Source of the DNA: Vermamoeba vermiformis
Taxonomy: Eukaryota; Tubulinea; Echinamoebida
Length of the DNA stretch: 64,000 nt
NCBI GenBank assembly: GCA_045837725.1
Contig: JBEWZL010000103.1
Location: forward strand, 1-64,000
Direction of reading: 5' to 3'
Shown piece after piece: positions 57,586 through 64,000 of the stretch. Within the stretch, counting starts at the first letter, position 1, and each line of letters begins with the position of its first letter. The position numbers and the translations under genes were made by a program. The notes beneath the pieces were generated by a model. That model worked only from the letters and a program-made list of their open reading frames with translations, did not search any database and was not told the DNA's origin.

Positions 57586-60022
57586 ATGAGTTCTAAGTAA
57601 GTTTCAGACGTAAACAAGCTCTGGAGGCTGACAGAATTATTAATTCAGATCGAATGGAAGTCCGAAAGGAGCGGACAATGTCATCCGCCAAATGGAGCAA
57701 AAAATGAAGGAATATGAATCCGAATTTAAATTCATTTTAGGTACGTCAGAGAAATTGATCTGGATCCGAGAAATCTTGACATAGATATTTTAGAAAAATT
57801 ATTCATCGCATGATTATGATACTATATCCATATATAAACGTTATAGAGCGGTTTTTTGACGTCTATAAATTATTTTGAATTTAGATTTTAATTTTCTATT
57901 TTCAGATCCAAAACCTTTCATCGCCAGATTGGATGGCAACCGATTCTCGAACTTTATGAAAGGCTTTCGTAAACCCAACGACTATAGAGGTACCAATAAA
58001 CGCTTATTAACATCTTTATTTGCTTCTAACGCTAGTTTTCAGTGGATACCGCAATGATTTTGACTGCTCAAGACGCCATCATTAGATTTCATTGCGTTTC
58101 AGCTTATGTTCAAACCGACGAGATATCTTTAGTAAGCCTTACGTACCATAATGATTCAATTTGGCTAACCACCAATTTTCTCGATCAGATCTTTCAGAAA
58201 AATGAAAACAATAAAGAGCGAGTTTTGCGCTTAGTCTCGATGATATCGGGCTATTGCAGCGTTAGGTAAGTCATATCGAGAGTTATTTAAGATTCTGGAT
58301 TAAAGTCCTTTTTTCCAAAAATAGGTTCAACTTCCATTTAGCGAGGCAACAATTCGACAGCGCAACTGAAAAAGACGTAAGATCATTTCATATAATATAT
58401 AACGCTTATATGGTATATATATAATCTAATCATGTTAATAGCTCATCGAAAAAGTCAACAGCAACGTCGCTTTTTTTGACTGCCGGATCTTCACTTTGCC
58501 GACCGAACTTGACGTTACAGTAAGTCTAACGATATAATAATATGCCACAATAGCTCATACTTGACGCTAGCAAAACATTTTCTTGCGAGCTGCTTATGCC
58601 CGAAGAAACAGCAAGTCAGTTCTTGGTCGCGCAGTGCTCGGTCATCAAGCCATTCAAAATTTGCCCTCGGACCTTGTAAGTTTCTGCGACAACTTTAAAA
58701 ACGGCAAAAACATTGAAATTTCCTTTTTTGGATGATTTTTAATTACGGAAGCTACTCAAAATAGAACGAGTGGATTTTTTTTTGAACTTTTCGGAATCCA
58801 AACCGAACTTGTTTTATTGACGCATATAATTAGATTGCAAAAAGGATCCGAGAAGAAGAAGATGTTAATTGGGCTGATTTTGCACCGTTCTTCAAGTACG
58901 GCGTGGTCCTCAAACGACAGAAAAAAGCGAACAACACGTGCGTGATTAGCTCCGGTCAATTTCTGCTGCTCAGCTCACAACTGTGCGGACAACGCGTGAT
59001 GGACTTTGACAACAGAACGGACTACACGGAACAAGAAGTTGTCGCGACAGTTATGGGCCACGACAGCAGCGATGTGCCTGTGGGCATGAGTCGATTGTTC
59101 ACGACGATCAGCGACTTTGTGGCCTTGACTCAGAGTATTGAAGAGGTAAGCGTACTCACTCAACTCTGTATGACACGTGTCAATTTGACGTCCTTAAGAC
59201 ATTTCTTCGTGGTACTTGTGAATGAAAGAAATTAACGGCCTTGCGGTCCACAGCAAATTTGTTTTCAGCGTTGCTGTCTGGCAGAAAATACACGTATAGT
59301 ACTAACGTCCTTGGTTTAGAAAGTTGAATCCAAGTACGGCCATCACTTCAAAGAGATAGAGCCAGAGCCTTACGAAGCCAAGTTAAATCGCATCGATGAG
59401 TTCTTTGAAGGCATGGAACTCGAGCTCAAGAAAGATGTCAACATGAATTCCCCGCCACCAAAGAACAATAATAACAATTCGAAGAATTCTTTAAGCCCTG
59501 TTGCGTTAAATTTTAATAGACCAGTGCCGATGCAATTAGAAAATACGCAAATGATCGTCGAAGAGAATAGTTTGAACGTTCTTGAATTGTGGCACGAAAC
59601 TCCGAACGTCGTTCAAATCGCTCAAAATGAAATCTCCGAAGGTAATAGTCCGAAACAAGTCATCGATAAATGGATCAGTTCGATTGGCCAATCTTCTTCG
59701 CAAATAAGTAAGGAAATTTTATAGCATATCTTATGACATAAGTTATTAATAACTTTATTAGGGATTGATACGGCAAGGTGGAACAATGGCGAAACAACTA
59801 CGTTCATTACGAAGGTAAACGAAAAGAAATTTGATGTTGATAAGTATTTGCCTAATTAGGAAATTTTCATAGGTCATTTTGCCAATTCGGCTGGACCCGT
59901 GTCTTGGCGTTAGTGGTGGTCTTGGGGAAAGTACGACGAGTGCCGATGAGTCTTTGCAGCTTGCGTATAAAGACGCTGTGGATCTGCTCCTAGAGCAAAA
60001 TCTCATTCAAATAGTCCAGTAA
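57586..60022 (+). CDS. Thg1-like protein (3'-5' RNA polymerase family) with C-terminal extension
   Basis: Eleven exons (57586-57596, 57649-57740, 57906-57989, 58043-58265, 58325-58376, 58442-58519, 58571-58675, 58834-59145, 59320-59707, 59762-59814, 59873-60022) encode 515 residues, all in phase. The catalytic fold matches tRNA-His guanylyltransferase/Thg1-like proteins: FIARLDGNRFSNF with D44 (human D29), GFRKPND, and YVQTDEISLV with D88/E89 (human D76/E77), which hold the two metals. The HINNLYN motif of true Thg1 is absent; FLRAAYARRNSKSVLG stands there, as in Thg1-like proteins that repair tRNA 5' ends. About 250 further residues follow (family proteins are ~240-300 residues), with a Pro/Asn-rich linker and a helical end (QLAYKDAVDLLLEQ). 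The first coding exon is only 11 nt. It probably adds nucleotides to the 5' end of truncated tRNA or other RNA. Confidence 0.85.
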
Positions 60023-60210
60023 TAGTAGCTGGTCAACTATTGTACCTAGAAGTGTATTATAAGCCCTTGTACATTGTAAATTTTTGAATTTTTATTAAAC
60101 AGACGAAATTTGTTGCTGGTCTAGCTTCATTAAAATGGAATTGGAATACAAGAAAAAATAATAGAGTTAGTATTTAATATAATGGTACATTCGTGGTACA
60201 AAGTTAGTTA

Positions 60211-61993
60211 TTATCCTTCGTTTGCCTCATGCTGCAACAATACACGGATCGAGTTTGAGAGTTCGTTCTCAAAATCGACATGAGCGCCTTTATACACGTC
60301 TTTGATTATGCCTTGCTTATTTAAGACGTATATCGTTGGATAAGAACGAACGTAGCACTTTGTAGCGAATTTTTTGGATCCGATCAGATTCGGATAATTC
60401 AATTTCATATTGTTTAGGACTATGATTGCATCGCTTTGCTTAGCATCTGTATTTACGCCATATACTACCAATTTATCTTGCTGAATCTCGGTTTGAAACT
60501 GATTGACGATGGCTTTCATGCTCGGCATCATTTTTATGCAGTAAGAGCAATCTCGATGCCAAAAATCTAGTATAACGACTTTACCTATAATTGTATTAAT
60601 ATAAATAATATTTGAATGCGGTATTAAAGTTAAAGGCTTACCAAGCAGGTCTGCTGAATTTACGATTTTTTCTTTATCTTCAAAGCAGTGTAATTGCCAT
60701 GGCGTTAATTCCATACCTTTCGTTTCTATTATTTCCGCGAAATCCCATTTCATATGATCAATATTATCTTCGTGCATTTGAGTAAATCCGTCGAGAATTT
60801 CTTTGGTCAGATCCAAATCCAACTTCTTTTTTGTTGAAACTAATATATCTTTGGCCTTATCGATCAAAGTCTGTACAATAGTGCTTATTTTATCCAATTT
60901 GTTGCAAAACACTTCGTATTCTAATGTTGCATCCAGACAAAGTTGAAATTCTTTCTCGATCGCTAAACAAGTTTGTTCATCAATCGTTGTTATATCGATA
61001 AGCTTGGTTAATGACTCTTTAGTAGATGGTACTGGATATCCTTCGCTAATTTGGCTTGATATTTCGACGGGCAAGCATTTCTTCAAGTCGAATCTGATCT
61101 TTTGCGAACAAGTTCGTAAGTGGATCCGATCTATTGGGCCTTCAAACTACAGATATATTAGAATATGTTTCATATATGCTATTTATCGGATTCTTACCCT
61201 CGATTCAAGCAATAAAATGTCTTGATCCGAACTTTTGAAAGTGTACACGAATTCTTTTTCCAAAAGAGTGTTTGTAACTTTCCATTCCGTTCTGTATATA
61301 ATATGCCCTTATTAATACATCTTTATAGTCCTTAGAAGTCGCTTATTAATGATGCACTTACTCTAAAGTCGGATTCGTAGCCAAGGCTGAAAAAATTTCT
61401 TGTGGATCGAAGTCCGTACCCATTTTAGTGTTGTAAACTACTGCTCCATCATCTTTTAAGTAGAAATATCCGATCTTTTGTCGCGGCTTGGTTTGTTCAA
61501 TCAACTGGCCATTAATTATTGAGAAAATTCGATTGATCCTGCATAGAACAATGAAAAATTAATATTTGAATACATAGTATAATAGTATTATTTAAATATA
61601 CATGTTCAATTATGCGCTGCTATAATGAATTGGTCAAGCTTGATTACCTTCTAAACCAAATTTTGACTCGATCAGTCTCCTTTTGCGTGATCCAAAACGA
61701 AATATCCGCGGTCCAAGCTGAGCTTTTATTGTTCTTATAATTAAGTCGGCCTAGGAACCAAATAAAAGTTAGTTTGCGTGTAAGGAGTTTCGCAATTTTC
61801 AATAAATAGATTCATTTGCTTTAACGCTTTCATAGCTATTTTTCATATAGCACAATGTAAATAATAAAAGTAAAGATTATATTGTTGTGCGCAGCGTAAT
61901 TTATAAGCGCTAAAGGTTTTTGAAAGTACCTTCTTCACGGTAGATCAATACAGTGCCAGGCTTCAGCGTGTATTTTACGTTTGATGTATTCAT
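60211..61993 (-). CDS. TlpA/ResA-type thioredoxin-fold protein with long N-terminal region
   Basis: Six exons (61993-61930, 61750-61648, 61538-61362, 61291-61198, 61146-60642, 60584-60211) encode 438 residues. The last ~130 residues are a TlpA-like thioredoxin fold: GKVVILDFWHRDCSYC with a CxxC at the active site (D-C-S-Y-C), then GVNTDAKQSDAI, the cis-Pro (VRSYPTIYVLNKQG) and an amphipathic end helix. There is no signal peptide or membrane span, so a cytosolic or mitochondrial location is more likely than the secretory path. The N-terminal ~300 residues (beta-rich start, then long helices such as LDKISTIVQTLIDKAKD) match nothing I recognise. The intron 60585-60641 is 57 nt and has no stop, so unspliced reading stays open; splicing is called because it restores LLGKVVILDFW. 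Confidence 0.8.
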
Positions 61994-62411
61994 ATTGCTA
62001 GTGATAATAAAATGGGCGCATAAAGTCGCTAGAAACACTGTTCCGGAGTTGTCTACATTAATTTTCAGTGAAATTACTGCACATCTCCGGCTTAGATATT
62101 ATCTACGGCAACAAATCAGCCAATTATAACAAATTATATTAAAATTCATTAATTTATACCTGATGTCGATAGTAAAAAGACCGTTGGATCGGCAGATCAA
62201 AAAAGTGCGCGAAAAGTTGTCAACAAGTGCTGGCTTTTTCTGAATCGATTTGGAACCTGTAAACAATTTTATGATACATGTGCACTATTTGTCTCATTTC
62301 TATTGTATTGTTTAAATAATTAGGACACTGCAATTTTATTCGTCCGCAGATCTTTTCAGCCAACACCACAACGGTCCATTATTATTACCCTGCGTAGTAC
62401 CAGCATAAATA
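61994..62411. other. Divergent promoter region
   Basis: About 418 bp between the start of the thioredoxin-fold gene (minus) and the start of NUP93 (plus). It holds no supported coding frame beyond a 26-codon ATG frame near 62161 that I do not call. Confidence 0.4.
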
Positions 62412-64000
62412 ATGTCCAAAAAAGTCAATTTTAATAAGCTATTGGAACAATCCAAGCAGCTCACGACTCAGTTCCAAGATCAAGGATTCCTCATCCAACG
62501 AAATATTGAACAGATCGATGAAGCTTCGAGGAATTTAGTTCAAAAAGTCAGCCAAGAAGAGAAAAAATCACACCCCAAAGCGTAAGTCCCCATTATGCTC
62601 GAAAAATTTAAATGTTGAAGATCGCGCGCATATTTTTTTCTGGTCTGTCTCCCTAATAATTCTTAATAAACAAATGTTTAATTTATGCTAATAATATCTA
62701 AATAATTATAGTAATTTTATTGAGGCTGAAGGATCAGATGAAAAAAAATATCAGCGTTACTAACATTATTTTATTACAGACAAATACTATTGGCCCGCCA
62801 AGGCTTTGATACTGAAAAATTAACTCAGAATTTGAGTTCTATCGATTTAAAAACAACTTTTGAACCATTGGAATCGATCTCAGAGACCGATCTCGAAAGT
62901 TATTTGAAGCATGAACACGAATTGATTGTATTGAGCGCAATTGAAGAAGCTAAGAAAGAGGTAATATTAATTATAACAAAAATATAATTATTGAATTTTT
63001 TCATTATTTTTAAAATTATTTTTTCGATCGGATCTCGATCTCCGTTACATGTCATTAGCGGCCAACTAACACTCGTATAATTTGTGTATATAGACTATTG
63101 AACAATATAACTCGAATTTTATCTCACGTATGGAAGACGAATGGGAAGAGAAAAAGCGCGAAATTATCGAAATGTTAACGCAGACTGGTCCTGCTTGGGA
63201 AGGCTTGCAAAAAACAAAAGAGAAGCCCAAAGGTATATAATATAGCGTATTATACTCTATAGTACTATTACTTTCAATATAACTATGGTGCAAATTGATC
63301 TTTCGTCTCAATAATTTTTTTCTATCGTGCTGTAGTCGATAATTTTATCAATTTTATTAACGGACTTTAATTTAGTAAATTTCCAAACCTCAATGGACAT
63401 GAAAATGTTGCACTACGCCAAGGTTATTTGCGACTTGAACAACTTCAGACTGCAAAAGAAACCTTTCGGCCTTGCTACTCGATTGCTAGATGTCGCTAAA
63501 AATTTTGAAGATAAGAATATGGTGCGTATAATATACTACTCTCAATTGACTTAACGATTACAATTTTGGATCTTGAGATCTTACAAACGCAGTCAATTTC
63601 TTTTAACTTTAATTGCAATTTCTGATTTGCTCGGTTTATTACGGATATTTTTTTATCAATTTTATTAATTTGTTCGTTTTTTAGCAACGCAAGTTGGAGT
63701 TGATTGACTGTTTTGATCTGCTGCGAAAAATGATCGGCGAAGGAGGTGTTTTGCCTGACGGCACTATTACGTAAGTATCACTTACCATAAAAGGAAATCA
63801 TTACAACAAAAATCGAACTTTTAACCGGCATATCGATGCGTGAAAAAAGTTTGCAAAAATTCATTTATTGACCATATTTGGCAATACAGACGATCGCCGA
63901 GCCGCAACGAGCGAGATTTCGAGCAAGACTTAAAAGTTAATCCGAGTGAAGTGAAAAGATATTTCTTGAAAGGCGCACGTGACTTTTTGGAAGAGCAGTA
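62412..64000 (+). CDS. NUP93: NUP93, nuclear pore scaffold nucleoporin, 5' part
   Basis: Six exons are inside the window (62412-62581, 62780-62960, 63094-63232, 63376-63521, 63685-63770, 63890-64000+), about 277 residues; the gene runs off the right edge (the family is ~820 residues). The N-terminus matches human NUP93 block by block: FNKLLEQSKQL (family FGELLQQAEQL), ILLARQGFD (VLLGSRGLD), LKTTFEPLESISETDLESYL (ATTFEPLEPVKDTDIQGFL), LSAIEEAKK (LSAIEESRK) and SRMEDEWEEKKREI (SMLVEWEQVKQRI). The first ~60 residues contain the coiled coil that in animals binds the NUP62 complex. NUP93 anchors the inner ring of the pore. Confidence 0.9.

Noticed and set aside
62150-62240. 26-codon ATG frame before NUP93
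   Set aside because: Too short, no domain, and placed in the 5' leader; at most an upstream ORF.
1-64000. CRISPR arrays, operons, bacterial promoters and Shine-Dalgarno sites
   Set aside because: Spliceosomal introns throughout and eukaryote-specific genes make this nuclear DNA; no regularly spaced short repeats occur.
1-64000. Transposons, LINE/SINE or virus-like elements
   Set aside because: No reverse transcriptase, integrase, transposase or capsid-like reading and no long terminal repeats were seen; the only multi-copy sequence is the P0-like array.

Overview
The window is nuclear DNA from an intron-rich, compact, AT-leaning unicellular eukaryote. Introns are mostly 45-250 nt with GTAAGT-like donors and TAG/CAG acceptors, one TACTAAT-type branch site is visible, and short intergenic gaps separate about 30 protein genes. 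UPF2, NUP93, arginase and a GPR137/TOM1-type protein place it in an ordinary eukaryotic background. An opisthokont or amoebozoan protist is plausible, but I cannot fix the lineage from this sequence. I see no rRNA, tRNA, CRISPR, transposon or virus-like element. I built the exon models by hand, checking phase at every junction; most close exactly in frame.

Left third (1-20.7 kb). The 5' part of a secreted protein runs off the left edge. Five tandem copies of a ribosomal stalk protein P0 (uL10)-like gene follow, all lacking the acidic C-terminal tail that recruits translation factors. Next come an intronless, shortened DHX8/PRP22-like DEAQ-box paralogue, a GT31 glycosyltransferase, a complete 7-exon arginase, a multi-pass membrane protein with a zinc-knuckle-like N-terminus, a RhoGAP, a small basic protein that looks mitochondrial, and an acidic nuclear protein of unknown function.

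Middle (21-47.4 kb). A 1,515-residue GPI-type surface protein combines ThuA, glucose/sorbosone dehydrogenase, PKD, carbohydrate-binding and malectin-like domains, an architecture otherwise typical of bacteria. Three F-box genes lie here (F-box + SUKH, F-box + ZZ zinc finger, F-box + long helical repeat). Between them are a leucine-rich-repeat gene whose frame breaks near 32.15 kb, a coiled-coil gene, a nuclear disordered protein with five SSPF motifs, and a 21-exon UPF2 (nonsense-mediated decay).

Right third (47.5-64 kb). This holds a GPR137/TOM1-like seven-helix membrane protein, a zinc-free quinone oxidoreductase, a WD40 protein with DWD boxes (a candidate CUL4-DDB1 substrate receptor), a secreted parallel beta-helix protein with two possible GPI tails, a Thg1-like 3'-5' RNA polymerase with a long C-terminal extension, a TlpA-type thioredoxin-fold protein, and the 5' part of NUP93.

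The genes do not form one pathway. Two themes recur: RNA and translation quality control (P0-like array, DHX8-like, UPF2, Thg1-like) and ubiquitin-ligase adaptors (three F-box proteins and a DWD-box WD40 protein). The strongest candidate for something undescribed is the tail-less P0 array at 1.0-6.45 kb.
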